Positions 1 through 7,941 of a DNA stretch of 64,000 nt are shown piece after piece; positions within the stretch are counted from its first letter, which is position 1; each line of letters begins with the position of its first letter. The stretch comes from Clostridia bacterium (GTDB taxonomy: Bacteria; Bacillota; Clostridia; Oscillospirales; Acutalibacteraceae): contig JAKSQP010000007.1 of assembly GCA_024404025.1 (NCBI GenBank), forward strand, positions 1-64,000, given 5' to 3'. Under the pieces are notes generated by a model. It was given only the letters and a program-made list of their open reading frames with translations, did no database searches and had not been told where the DNA came from. The translations under genes were made by a program, and so were the position numbers.

Positions 1-185
1 CGTAGGGCACGGATTTATCCGTGCCGTTGAATCCGCAATTGTTTTTGTCGAAAGATGGTAAGCATGAATGCTTACCCTACATTGAACAACGGAAGCCCTC
101 ATTCCGTAGGGCACGGATTTATCCGTGCCGTTGAATCCGCAATTGTTTTTGTCGAAAGACGGTAAGCATAAATGCTTACCCTACG
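1..185. repeat. Two tandem copies of a two-module palindromic repeat (REP/MITE-like)
   Basis: Copy 1 (about 1-80, cut by the window edge) and copy 2 (104-185) are nearly identical. Each has a module with a perfect hairpin, GGCACGGAT..ATCCGTGCC, joined through a linker of about 35 bases to a second hairpin, GGTAAGCAT..ATGCTTACC. The outer ends read CCGTAGGG and CCCTACG, so the whole unit has short terminal inverted repeats. Related copies lie at 45642-45727 and, rearranged, at 48065-48136. No coding capacity is seen. By structure it is a non-autonomous palindromic repeat; its mobility is inferred. Confidence 0.8.
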
Positions 186-222
186 AAAAAAGGATTTCAA
201 GGTGTTTACCCTGAAATCCTTT
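185..222 (-). terminator. Rho-independent terminator of the giant repeat protein gene
   Basis: A perfect 11-bp inverted repeat (AAAGGATTTCA / TGAAATCCTTT, 189-199 with 212-222) starts 7 bases past the stop codon at 230-232. On the minus strand it is followed directly by a run of T. The T run abuts the palindromic repeat copy ending at 185. Confidence 0.85.
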
Positions 223-229
223 AATGATT

Positions 230-3200
230 TTATTGCTCAACAACAGGCAATGCTTTAAAAAGTGCTCTGAAAAATGCAATGAGTCTTTGGAAAAATGTAT
301 TATAGATATAAACCTTTTCGGTTTCCGTTTTGGCAAGAACCTTGCCGCTTCCCTTTTCGATTATTTCCGCACGGACAGTATATTTTTCCGTTGCCTGATA
401 AACCTCGAATGTTTCGCCTGTTCCGCTGATTACGCCGTTAAGATACCAGCGAATTTCGCATTCATCAGTCATTCCGACGGGCTCGGCGGTAAATATAACG
501 GTCGATTTATAATCATACCGTTTTTCATATTTGAAATTCCTGATTCCTATTGCATAATAAAGAGTATATACTGCTTCGATCGTCATATCCCCCGGCCCGA
601 TAACATAGCTTTGCCAGCGGACATTATAGCCGTCCTTTTCGGGGGCGGCGGGCGGATGAAGAGCCGTTGTTTTAACGGTAAAGCTCTCCGTGCCCAATAT
701 AATGCCATCTGCAACAAAGGTTGCCGTGTAAACGATCGGGGTATAAATTGCATTGACCGCCGAATCGGCATATCCGAGGGAATAGCCTTCCCATTCAGCA
801 GTGTATCCGGCTTTCTGCGGAACCTCGGGCACTTCGATTTTGCTTGCGCCGAAAGTATATTTTACTCTTTCAACTTCATTTCCGTCGGCCTTGAAAATCA
901 CATAATAATCATTCGGTGTATAGACCGCATTGACCGTAATATCACGGGCGGCTAAAGAATATTCCTCCCAGCTTCCCGAATAGCCGTTTTTCAGAGGAAC
1001 TTCAGGCTCATAGATTTTATCGCTGTCGATGGTGAAGAGCGTTGAGCCGACTTCAGCTCCGTTTGCAATGAAATGAACAGAATAACTGTTCATTGAATAA
1101 ACGGCATTGACTGTTATTCCGCCGGGAACGATTTCAAATTTTTCCCATCTTCCGCTGTAACCCTCTCTCTCCGGGATTCTCGGAACGGAAATACTCTTTG
1201 TGCCGACGGTGTAATTAACTGTTGATATAATCTTGCCCTTGACGGCAAACTTCGCTTCATATTCGATTGCTGTATAGATCGCTTCGATTTTTATATTTCC
1301 GCCAAGAGTATATTTGCTCCATTCTGCCGAATAGCCGTCTTTTGCGGGGATTTCCGGCTCTGCGATTTCGGATTCTTCAATCGTATATTTTACTGTTGAA
1401 ACGGTTTTGCCGTCTGCAATGAATTCAGCCGAAAATTCAACCGGAGTGCGCTTTGCAAAAACAACCGTTCCGCCGTCCTTGAGAGAATAATCCTCCCATC
1501 CGCTTATATAGCCGTAAATATCGGCAGGCACGGGCTCACGGATGCTCTCTGTTCCCGAAGAATAGGGGACTTTTTCCGCAACTCTTCCGTTATCAATAAA
1601 CGCCGCATAATAAGTTTCGCCCGAAGCAAGGTCTTTATCATTCAGCCAGACGGCGTTAAGATAAACATCGCCGTTTCCTCTGAATATTTCTCCGGGGTTG
1701 ACTGTTCTGCCGTCTGAATCCTGCCAGCAAAGGAAGGTAAAGCCGTCCTTTTCGGGCTTCGGCATTTCGCCGTATTTTTTGCCGTAAACCACCTTATGCT
1801 CACAGCAATTTCCGTCATACTGCAAAAATGCTTTGAATTCATTCGGCTTCCACTTTGCATAAAGCTCCGCATTCTCATTTGCCGAATAAACTGCGCCCGG
1901 CTGATAATCTGCTCCGCTTCCGTTTTCGGCGGTGTTCCATCCGGCAAAGGTATAATTTTCTCTCTCGGGGATTTCCGATGAAAGCTTTATATCCTGCGCA
2001 TAAGGTTTAGCCTGAATTGCGGGGGCATCAGTTCCGCCGTTAGCATTATATGAAACAGCATATTCTGCATTTTTCCATATCGCATAAAGAATCACCGGAG
2101 CATCGCTGCCGTAGATTCCGCCGCTCACAAAAGCTTCGCCGGAGCCATCTTCGGCGGTGTTCCATTCAACGAATTCATATCCGGTGTTCGCCGGAATATC
2201 CGTTGTGAGCTTTAAATCCGTTCCGTGATTTTTCTTCATCGGAGCGGGAACATTTTCGCCCTGCGAAACAAATGTTATATCATAGGTTTTTAATATCCAT
2301 CTTGCATAAAGCGCAGTATCGACTGCGATTTTCACTTTGTCGCCCGGATCGACCTTGACTCCTCCCGATTCCTCGGTATACCAGCCGTCAAAAATATATC
2401 CCGCCTTTGAACTTTCGGGGAGAGACCCGTATGTTCCGTCAAAAGTCACTTCCTTTTGCCTTGTTTCGCAGGCGCCGCCGAGATAATCGAATGTGATTAT
2501 ATATTTATTTGCTTCCCAAACTGCGGAAAGCTCAAGCGGTTCATTCTTTTTATAGATAAATTCGGGATAATAAATAATTCCGTTTTCATCGCTCCAGCCG
2601 ATAAACTTATAACCCGTTCTTTTCGGCTCTTTCGATGAAAGCTTCAGGTCACGCCCGTATTCCTTTGTCTGTGAAGACGGCGCACCCGAGCCTCCGTTTG
2701 CATTATAGGTCACATCATATTTATCTCTGTCCCATTGAGCATAGAGCTGAAGCGGCTCATTCGCAGAATATATATCCCCGGGATGATAAGACTTTCCGGA
2801 GCCGTCTTCATCGGTGTTCCATTCTTCAAATGTCATACCCATTGAGGTCGGCACAACATTGCTTATCCATGCCGATGAAAAATGAAGCTTATAATGATTT
2901 TCCGGCCACATTCCGTTACCTTTGCCGGAATATGAAATCAGATACTGCTTCTCTGCCCAATGTGCATAAAGAGTATGATATTCGGCAACCGAAACAACGG
3001 TATCATCCGTAACAAGTCCACCGCCGTTTTTGTCAAGATACCATCCCGTGAAATCATAACCGTCCTGAACGGCTTCGGGGAGCTTTCTTTCTTTGTATCC
3101 GTCGCTGAAAGTATCTTTTTCTTCGCTGTATTTTCTGCCGAAGGTAACATTTCTGCCTAATTCGCTGTTATATCCTCCGTTAAAGTTGAAGGTCAGCCTG

Positions 3201-4726
3201 ACCTGGTTCGGAATCCATTGGGCATAAAGAGTTAAATTTGATTCCTCTTTATAAGTCTGATTTTTTTTATACTGCGTTCCGCTTCCGTCGGGAGAAGTGT
3301 TCCACGAATCAAAAGTATAGCCGTATCTTGCAGGGGAACTGCCGCTCAGAACGATTGATGAAAAATGTTTTTTCGTCTGTGTTTCGGGAGCTTTTTCGCC
3401 GCCGTTTGCGTCATAAACTATGGCGTAGGTTTTAAGCTCCCAATGGGCATAAAGCTCTTTTACCTTATCCAGATCGACCGTTGAAGAAGCGGTAACCTTT
3501 GTGCCGCCGTTTTCGGCTGAATACCAGCCCGTGAAATCATATCCCTCTCTTGTGGGAACGGGAAGCTCGCCGTAAGCCTCGCCATCCATGACCTCAACGC
3601 TCGGCTTTGAACATTTTCCCTCGCCGGGGTTGAGCTTCATCGTATAATAACCGGCATCAAACGGAGCAATTCTGATATAGGTGAATGAGCTTTTGAGGGT
3701 CGATTTTGAAATTGTTGCATCCCATCTGATAATGCAGTGATAATCGGAATTGCAGTCCGTTATCGTGACTGTATCTCCGCTGACCCTGATAACATAAACG
3801 GAATGGCCGTCATTCTTATATCTGACTATATCTCCGGCTTTGATGTTGTCAATTGCGGATTTGTTCGTTGATTTTTCCCATTCGCCGGATGTTCTCGGAT
3901 TGGCATCGGTAACATCTCTTCCGCATTTTTCAGCATATCCCATACATTGAATTGCAGAGTTGAATGAATTGCAGCCGCAGGAGCCGTCATATTCGCAGCC
4001 GCTTGAGTTATGATGATTGCAGGGAGTGGAGGTATAGCCATCGGGATTATTTGCTCCCGAGCCGTGATTCCAATATTTCCCTGCCGGGAATTTTTCACGA
4101 AGCTTCTTTATGGAAATTGCCTGCGGAGCGGCGCCTGAATGCGATCCTGCGGAGAATCCGGAGGAAACGGTCAGGTCATCGGGAAGAAATGAAACCTTGT
4201 TGATTTCCTTTTTCGTTTCTCCGCTCAAAAAATCAACGGTATATATATATCCGTCGCCCGTCATATATGAAAGCTTTTCTGCGCTTTCAAGCCAGAAATC
4301 TTCTGCTGCGGCTATTTCTTCTGTTTTGCCGGAATAAAGATCCTTTGCAAAAATCACGCCGCCTGCGAGATAATAAAGAATGCCGTCTGCAAGCGAAAAT
4401 CTTTTTATATTCTTTATGCCGACGAGCATCGTTTCCGATTTTTTCGAAATATCAAATCTGCTGATCCCGTTTTCACGAAGAATATAGATATATCCTGCCG
4501 AAACACCGATTTTTTCAGCCTTATCGGAGGAATAATATGTTCTTTCTTCGCCCGTGTTGGTCTCACGGTAAATTCTGCCGCCGTTTGCATAATAAAACCA
4601 TCCGTCATAATATGCCTCGGAATCGGCGTTGAAATATTCCTTATTATATTCAATTGCAGACGGCGACACCGCAAAGCCGGATATCACCACCATAAATGCA
4701 AGGATCAACGATAAAACCCGTTTCAT
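230..4726 (-). CDS. Giant secreted repeat protein: propeller-like head, CHAP/papain-like domain, 9 InlB-type and 6 second-class repeats
   Basis: A 1498-aa exported protein. Residues 1-24 are a signal peptide. Residues 35-175 look like a DUF5050-type propeller (repeated YYA..GRIY, YIYIL, GILYYLAGG strands). Residues 200-355 resemble a CHAP/NlpC-like cysteine peptidase or amidase, with a QCMGYA motif (Cys261), DGHSVYVI (His308) and then DCNSDYH. From about 365 to 1000 come nine InlB/Flg_new repeats (YNANGG..GYTFAGWNT..LYAQW). From 1005 to 1380 come six repeats of about 60 residues (ADG..TVKYT..GYSAEW..Y.L..VNAVYT). An Ig-like domain and an amphipathic tail (FFQRLIAFFRALF) end it; no LPXTG is seen. 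The gene has its own promoter and terminator. An adhesin or wall-associated hydrolase is likely; the substrate is unknown. Confidence 0.85.
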   Translation of the reverse strand: MKRVLSLILAFMVVISGFAVSPSAIEYNKEYFNADSEAYYDGWFYYANGGRIYRETNTGEERTYYSSDKAEKIGVSAGYIYILRENGISRFDISKKSETMLVGIKNIKRFSLADGILYYLAGGVIFAKDLYSGKTEEIAAAEDFWLESAEKLSYMTGDGYIYTVDFLSGETKKEINKVSFLPDDLTVSSGFSAGSHSGAAPQAISIKKLREKFPAGKYWNHGSGANNPDGYTSTPCNHHNSSGCEYDGSCGCNSFNSAIQCMGYAEKCGRDVTDANPRTSGEWEKSTNKSAIDNIKAGDIVRYKNDGHSVYVIRVSGDTVTITDCNSDYHCIIRWDATISKSTLKSSFTYIRIAPFDAGYYTMKLNPGEGKCSKPSVEVMDGEAYGELPVPTREGYDFTGWYSAENGGTKVTASSTVDLDKVKELYAHWELKTYAIVYDANGGEKAPETQTKKHFSSIVLSGSSPARYGYTFDSWNTSPDGSGTQYKKNQTYKEESNLTLYAQWIPNQVRLTFNFNGGYNSELGRNVTFGRKYSEEKDTFSDGYKERKLPEAVQDGYDFTGWYLDKNGGGLVTDDTVVSVAEYHTLYAHWAEKQYLISYSGKGNGMWPENHYKLHFSSAWISNVVPTSMGMTFEEWNTDEDGSGKSYHPGDIYSANEPLQLYAQWDRDKYDVTYNANGGSGAPSSQTKEYGRDLKLSSKEPKRTGYKFIGWSDENGIIYYPEFIYKKNEPLELSAVWEANKYIITFDYLGGACETRQKEVTFDGTYGSLPESSKAGYIFDGWYTEESGGVKVDPGDKVKIAVDTALYARWILKTYDITFVSQGENVPAPMKKNHGTDLKLTTDIPANTGYEFVEWNTAEDGSGEAFVSGGIYGSDAPVILYAIWKNAEYAVSYNANGGTDAPAIQAKPYAQDIKLSSEIPERENYTFAGWNTAENGSGADYQPGAVYSANENAELYAKWKPNEFKAFLQYDGNCCEHKVVYGKKYGEMPKPEKDGFTFLCWQDSDGRTVNPGEIFRGNGDVYLNAVWLNDKDLASGETYYAAFIDNGRVAEKVPYSSGTESIREPVPADIYGYISGWEDYSLKDGGTVVFAKRTPVEFSAEFIADGKTVSTVKYTIEESEIAEPEIPAKDGYSAEWSKYTLGGNIKIEAIYTAIEYEAKFAVKGKIISTVNYTVGTKSISVPRIPEREGYSGRWEKFEIVPGGITVNAVYSMNSYSVHFIANGAEVGSTLFTIDSDKIYEPEVPLKNGYSGSWEEYSLAARDITVNAVYTPNDYYVIFKADGNEVERVKYTFGASKIEVPEVPQKAGYTAEWEGYSLGYADSAVNAIYTPIVYTATFVADGIILGTESFTVKTTALHPPAAPEKDGYNVRWQSYVIGPGDMTIEAVYTLYYAIGIRNFKYEKRYDYKSTVIFTAEPVGMTDECEIRWYLNGVISGTGETFEVYQATEKYTVRAEIIEKGSGKVLAKTETEKVYIYNTFFQRLIAFFRALFKALPVVEQ

Positions 4727-4740
4727 ATAAAAACCTCAAA

Positions 4741-4774
4741 AACAAAAATAGGGCAACACCATTTGATGTTACCC
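4741..4774 (-). terminator. Hairpin plus U-tract between promoter and start codon (attenuator or terminator)
   Basis: On the minus strand GGGTAACATC and GGTGTTGCCC (4751-4774) form a 10-bp stem with two G-U pairs and an AAAT loop, followed by TATTTTTGTTTTT. It has the form of an intrinsic terminator. It could end transcription from the isomerase gene upstream. However, a good promoter lies at 4779-4807, so the giant protein's own transcript would begin with this hairpin. Confidence 0.65.
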
Positions 4775-4778
4775 TTTA

Positions 4779-4807
4779 ATTATAAATTACATTTTATTTT
4801 ATATCAA
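4779..4807 (-). promoter_or_regulatory. Sigma-A type promoter of the giant repeat protein gene
   Basis: On the minus strand a TTGATA -35 box (4802-4807) and a consensus TATAAT -10 box (4779-4784) are separated by 17 bases. The predicted start site falls 5' of, or within, the hairpin at 4751-4774, about 45 bases ahead of the ATG. Confidence 0.6.
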
Positions 4808-4836
4808 CCGAATTCAAAATAAATTTACAAAAGGTT

Positions 4837-5757
4837 TTATTTTGATATTCTTTCTGCAAAATATTTTGCAACTCCGCCGACATAATTTACCATAAGCGGA
4901 TAAAGCTCCTTCGGCAGGCCGGTCAGCGCATTGAAGGTTTCAAACGAAAGCACGCCTTTGAAATCTATATCCTTAAGGCCTTCAACGAAGCCCTCCCAAT
5001 CGGTAATATATCCGGATCTGCAGCCGACGGTCTGCGAATAGGGCTGGAGATGAATATCCTTAATGCCGTTGTTATCATGAATATGAAGCACGGTCAGTCT
5101 GCTGCCGAGCATATTGATCGAGCGGCGGACATCCTTGCCGAGAAGGGTCGCATGGCCGAGGTCATAGCAGAACGAAAAAATCTTTTCTCCCGCAATTTCG
5201 TTCAGCTCATCAATATATTCGCACGCCTGCGAAATATCGGAGCAGACGGCTTCCGTTGTGTGGCCGTCAACCGATTTGAACATATTTTCAAGGCAGATCC
5301 CGATTCCGTATTTTTTCGCCGCAGGGATAAGCCTTTTATAAAGATACATATTGATTTCTTTTTCATCCTCGGAATTTTCGCCCTTTGAGGGATGAACAAC
5401 AAGATAGGGGCAGCCGAAATATTGACAGAGCATAAGGCATTTTTCCGTTGCGTTGACAAGAATATCGGTTGCTTCCTGATTGTCACGGCAGAAAATCGGG
5501 AAAGGTCCGTGCATCTGGCTCATTGAGATGCCGAATTTTTCCATCGCTTCTTTCTGCGGTCTGTAATATTCTTTCAGCTCTTCATCGCTCTTTGTGAAGA
5601 ATTCATCCGCTTTGCCTTTGCAGGTTTCGGAATAGCTGATTTTGGTGTCAATATTGAAATCTATGCAGTCAAAACCTGCGTTTTTAACAATCTCAAGACC
5701 CCATTCATAATTTGAATCATCATATAATACACCCGACTGAATACCCGTTTTGTTCAT
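4837..5757 (-). CDS. Sugar phosphate isomerase/epimerase (xylose isomerase-like TIM barrel)
   Basis: A 306-aa cytosolic protein of the AP endonuclease family 2 / xylose isomerase-like fold, which includes IolE, IolI and tagatose epimerases. Visible metal-site candidates are the Glu in CLENMFKS, the Asp-His of CYDLGHATLL, the HIHDN motif and the late Glu in LSFETF. HGPFP in the N-terminal third also fits. These enzymes usually isomerise or epimerise ketoses or inositol derivatives; the substrate cannot be read from sequence. The ATG at 5757 has an AAAGGAGCG ribosome site. A promoter at 5790-5818 overlaps the end of the upstream gene. No sugar transporter or kinase adjoins it. Confidence 0.8.
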   Translation of the reverse strand: MNKTGIQSGVLYDDSNYEWGLEIVKNAGFDCIDFNIDTKISYSETCKGKADEFFTKSDEELKEYYRPQKEAMEKFGISMSQMHGPFPIFCRDNQEATDILVNATEKCLMLCQYFGCPYLVVHPSKGENSEDEKEINMYLYKRLIPAAKKYGIGICLENMFKSVDGHTTEAVCSDISQACEYIDELNEIAGEKIFSFCYDLGHATLLGKDVRRSINMLGSRLTVLHIHDNNGIKDIHLQPYSQTVGCRSGYITDWEGFVEGLKDIDFKGVLSFETFNALTGLPKELYPLMVNYVGGVAKYFAERISK

Positions 5758-5789
5758 AATTACGCTCCTTTTCTTTTATTTCCGAATAA

Positions 5790-5818
5790 AGTATATCACT
5801 GTGCTGCCGTAATTTCAA
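5790..5818 (-). promoter_or_regulatory. Promoter for the isomerase gene inside the end of the DUF4830 gene
   Basis: On the minus strand TTGAAA (5813-5818) and TATACT (5790-5795) are separated by 17 bases. The promoter lies across the last codons of the DUF4830 gene, so the isomerase can be transcribed separately from it. Confidence 0.5.
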
Positions 5819-6302
5819 CATTTTTATCCGGCATTTCAAATCCGTGCATAAATCCGCCGCTTTCAAGGCTGCTCACATCTCCGCCGATAACTCTTCCGTT
5901 ATAAATGAGCAGATTTATCTGCACCGTTTCCGAGCCCTCTTTGCCGGGATAATTCAGCACATCGTAAGTCCAGCGCTTCGCTCTCATGCCCTTATAAATT
6001 TCAAGGTCAAGATTCTGCGCCTTGTTGATTTCGGCATATTCGGTATATCCATCTTCAAATTTTTCGGGAATGAGGATTTCTCTGACCTCGGAGGGCTCAT
6101 CCGCCGTCTTCCATCCGAACTGCGAAATAAATGCAATTCGTTCTTCTGAGCTTTCCGCCTTATAGTTGATCGCTCCCTCTTCCTTTGCAACGGGTTTGCC
6201 GATTCTGCCGGCAAGCACTATCGCCGCAGCAACAACCGCCGTAACCGCAATTGCCGCCGCAGCAAGCTTGTTTTTTGATGCTTTAATTGAATATACAAAC
6301 AT
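5796..6302 (-). CDS. DUF4830 domain membrane-anchored protein
   Basis: A 168-aa protein with one N-terminal transmembrane segment (about residues 13-32, a long Ala/Val run) and an outside domain of about 130 residues. The domain matches my recollection of DUF4830: FISQFGW near the start, REILIPEKF, then the KGMRAKRWTYDVLNYPG block. The function of the family is unknown. The ATG at 6302 has a GGCGGTGA ribosome site. The gene lies 51 bases behind the YfcE-like gene and may be co-transcribed with it. Confidence 0.75.
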   Translation of the reverse strand: MFVYSIKASKNKLAAAAIAVTAVVAAAIVLAGRIGKPVAKEEGAINYKAESSEERIAFISQFGWKTADEPSEVREILIPEKFEDGYTEYAEINKAQNLDLEIYKGMRAKRWTYDVLNYPGKEGSETVQINLLIYNGRVIGGDVSSLESGGFMHGFEMPDKNVEITAAQ

Positions 6303-6353
6303 TTAATCACCGCCTGAAAAATATATATTCCGGGACGGTGAATTTTATTCTTA

Positions 6354-6806
6354 TCACACGGTTATGCACATAATTCCTTTAGGCGTTATGTCAACTATTC
6401 CGTAGCTGCCGTATGCGGCGCTTCCCGGATTCATAATATATAATCCGTCACGAAAATCAGTAACAGCCTTATGAGTATGGCCATATAATGCAATGCGGGC
6501 GCCGAGTGATTTTGCCTTTTCGCAGAGCATTTCATCGCCGAATTTGACCTGCTCGGCAAAGCCGTGAGAGCAAAAAACCTTAACTCCCGCAAATTCAACA
6601 AGCTGATTTACCGGCAGAGAAGAGCCGAAATCGCAGTTGCCGCAAACCTTTATTATTCTTTTGCCCTGAAGCATATTTTCGATTTCTTCAAAATCTCTTT
6701 CTCCATCGCCGAGAAAAATAACGGCATCCGCTTCGGGATGGTCAAAAACCGCATTCCGCATAAAGCCGGCAACTCTGTGCGAATCCGAAAAAACAAGCAA
6801 TCTCAT
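6354..6806 (-). CDS. YfcE/MJ0936-type metallophosphoesterase
   Basis: A 150-aa cytosolic calcineurin-like phosphoesterase of the compact YfcE family (usual length 150-185). The metal-binding motifs are complete: FSDSH (motif I, residues 6-10), FLGDGERD, VCGNCD in place of GNHD as in this family, CSHGF, and YGHTHKA. Relatives hydrolyse phosphodiesters such as bis-pNPP or cyclic nucleotides in vitro; the physiological substrate is unknown. It starts at ATG 6806 and is divergent from the small-gene operon at 6885, with 78 bases between them. Confidence 0.88.
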   Translation of the reverse strand: MRLLVFSDSHRVAGFMRNAVFDHPEADAVIFLGDGERDFEEIENMLQGKRIIKVCGNCDFGSSLPVNQLVEFAGVKVFCSHGFAEQVKFGDEMLCEKAKSLGARIALYGHTHKAVTDFRDGLYIMNPGSAAYGSYGIVDITPKGIMCITV

Positions 6807-6884
6807 AGCCTGCCTCCATTCTGCATATATTTAGAAATATATCTATCCGAATACATATTATATAACGAAAAAGGCGGTGATTCA

Positions 6885-7103
6885 ATGAATAAAGAAAATT
6901 TATCTGTTGACGAGCTTCTGAAAATCGCAAAAGCAAACGAAAACGGAAATCCCGATAAAATGCTCGAAGCCGTTAAGGGCAGACTTTCAGATGAAAAAAA
7001 GAACGAACTTTCCAAAATCCTTTCAGACAAAAAGGCAATTGAAACTCTTCTTTCCAGTGAAAAAGCGCAGGCTCTTATGAAAAAATTCGGGCAGAAAGGC
7101 TGA
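6885..7103 (+). CDS. Small charged helical protein, unknown (micro-operon gene 1)
   Basis: A 72-aa protein, lysine- and glutamate-rich and predicted all-helical, with no signal or membrane segment. It begins MNKENLSVDELLKIAK and ends in AQALMKKFGQKG. An open frame continues upstream to 6564, but the ATG at 6885 is preceded by AAGGCGGTG at 6870-6878, and the upstream part is antisense to the YfcE-like gene, so this start is preferred. It is 7 bases ahead of the next gene. I do not recognise a family. It shares weak style (short acidic/basic helices) with the following gene. Confidence 0.75.
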   Translation: MNKENLSVDELLKIAKANENGNPDKMLEAVKGRLSDEKKNELSKILSDKKAIETLLSSEKAQALMKKFGQKG

Positions 7104-7110
7104 ATGGATT

Positions 7111-7449
7111 ATGGACAGCATCAACGATATCATCTCAAAGCTTTCCGCCGAAGACATTGAAGATCTGAAAAATATGGCGTCTGAAATTTTCGGCTCTTCC
7201 GACGAGCCTCCGAAAGAGGAAAAGGCTCCCGAAATGCCGGATTTTTCTTCGATTCTCGGCAACGCCGAGCTTCTCTCAAAGCTTACGCAGATTATGGGGG
7301 CGATGAAAAAAGAGGATGACAGGATCAGATTCATAAACGCTCTTAAACCTCTTTTAAGCGAAGGCAGACGAAAGCGTGCCGATGACGCAATGCAGCTTCT
7401 GAAAATTATGGATGTTATTCCGCTTGTAACTTCAATCGGAGGTAAATGA
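7111..7449 (+). CDS. Helical protein, unknown (micro-operon gene 2)
   Basis: A 112-aa soluble protein with three visible parts: an acidic helical head (DSINDIISKLSAEDIEDLK), a proline/glutamate linker (SSDEPPKEEKAPEMPDF), and a helical tail beginning with a LLSKLTQIMGAM segment and ending RFINALKPLLSEGRRKRADD then LLKIMDVIPLV. The tail has a heptad-like hydrophobic spacing that would suit packing against a partner. No catalytic motif is seen. It sits between two small genes with gaps of 7 and 1 bases, so the three are very likely made together. The family is unknown to me. Confidence 0.75.
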   Translation: MDSINDIISKLSAEDIEDLKNMASEIFGSSDEPPKEEKAPEMPDFSSILGNAELLSKLTQIMGAMKKEDDRIRFINALKPLLSEGRRKRADDAMQLLKIMDVIPLVTSIGGK

Positions 7450-7450
7450 A

Positions 7451-7636
7451 ATGAATGATGATATGCTCCGTCTGATTCTGCCCGTTCTTAAAGCCGAAAG
7501 AAAAAACCCGGATGAAAAGCAGCAAAATGCTTCTCATCCGGATGATAAAATACTGATTCTTTTGCTGATTCTTCTGCTCTCAAAAGAAAAAAACGATTTT
7601 TATCTGATGCTTGCGCTTATGTATATCGTTATGTAG
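7451..7636 (+). CDS. Small hydrophobic-tailed protein, unknown (micro-operon gene 3)
   Basis: A 61-aa protein. The first 33 residues are polar (LKAERKNPDEKQQNASHPDD). The rest is hydrophobic in two short stretches, ILILLLILLLS and FYLMLALMYIVM, split by KEKND, so it may be a tail-anchored or hairpin membrane protein. It begins 1 base after the previous stop, implying translational coupling. No family is recognised. Coding is supported mainly by the operon packing and by a ribosome site (GGAGG) inside the end of the preceding gene. Confidence 0.65.
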   Translation: MNDDMLRLILPVLKAERKNPDEKQQNASHPDDKILILLLILLLSKEKNDFYLMLALMYIVM

Positions 7637-7637
7637 C

Positions 7638-7666
7638 TTGCAAAAGGAAAACAATTATTATATAAT
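7638..7666 (+). promoter_or_regulatory. Sigma-A type promoter of the TSCPD gene
   Basis: TTGCAA (7638-7643) and a perfect TATAAT (7661-7666) are separated by 17 bases, ending 25 bases before the ATG at 7692. The promoter overlaps the end of the micro-operon, separating the two transcription units. Confidence 0.65.
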
Positions 7667-7691
7667 ATAGCAAAAAAAAGGAGCGTTAATT

Positions 7692-7937
7692 ATGAATTAT
7701 ACATACAGAACAAAAGGCACCTGCTCAAGATCGATCAGATTTGATATTGAAGACGGAAAGGTCAAAAATGTCCGGTTTGAGGGCGGCTGCAACGGAAATC
7801 TTCAGGGAATCGGCAAGCTCGTTGAAGGAATGAGCGTTGACGAAGTTATTGAAAAACTTGGCGGGATCCGCTGCGGATTCAAATCGACTTCCTGCCCCGA
7901 CCAGCTTGCAAATGCTCTCAAGGAAATAGGAGAATAA
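7692..7937 (+). CDS. TSCPD domain protein, TIGR03905 type
   Basis: An 81-aa stand-alone TSCPD domain. Landmarks are TYRTKGTCSRSI, FEGGCNGNLQGI and the name-giving TSCPDQLANAL, with five cysteines, four of them in these motifs, which could bind a metal. In other proteins this domain forms the C-terminus of class II ribonucleotide reductase NrdJ. The free form is common in clostridia and has no assigned function that I know of. The AAAGGAGCG ribosome site and upstream promoter fix the start. It ends 4 bases before a candidate ATT-start mini-gene. Confidence 0.88.
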   Translation: MNYTYRTKGTCSRSIRFDIEDGKVKNVRFEGGCNGNLQGIGKLVEGMSVDEVIEKLGGIRCGFKSTSCPDQLANALKEIGE

Positions 7938-7941
7938 CAGT

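Noticed and set aside
1..185. CRISPR-like array
   Set aside because: Only two units, each with internal palindromes, and the linkers are nearly identical rather than unique spacers; no cas genes are present.
365..3650. Tandem DNA repeats suggestive of an array
   Set aside because: The periodicity is the coding of InlB-type protein repeats; codons diverge between units and the reading frame is unbroken.
6564..6884. N-terminal extension of the 72-aa micro-operon protein
   Set aside because: It is antisense to the YfcE-like gene, whose motifs are unmistakable, and a good ribosome site precedes the internal ATG at 6885.
7692..7937. Fragment of a class II ribonucleotide reductase (NrdJ)
   Set aside because: The TSCPD domain is complete with its own promoter and ribosome site, and stand-alone versions form a known family; no reductase remnant adjoins.
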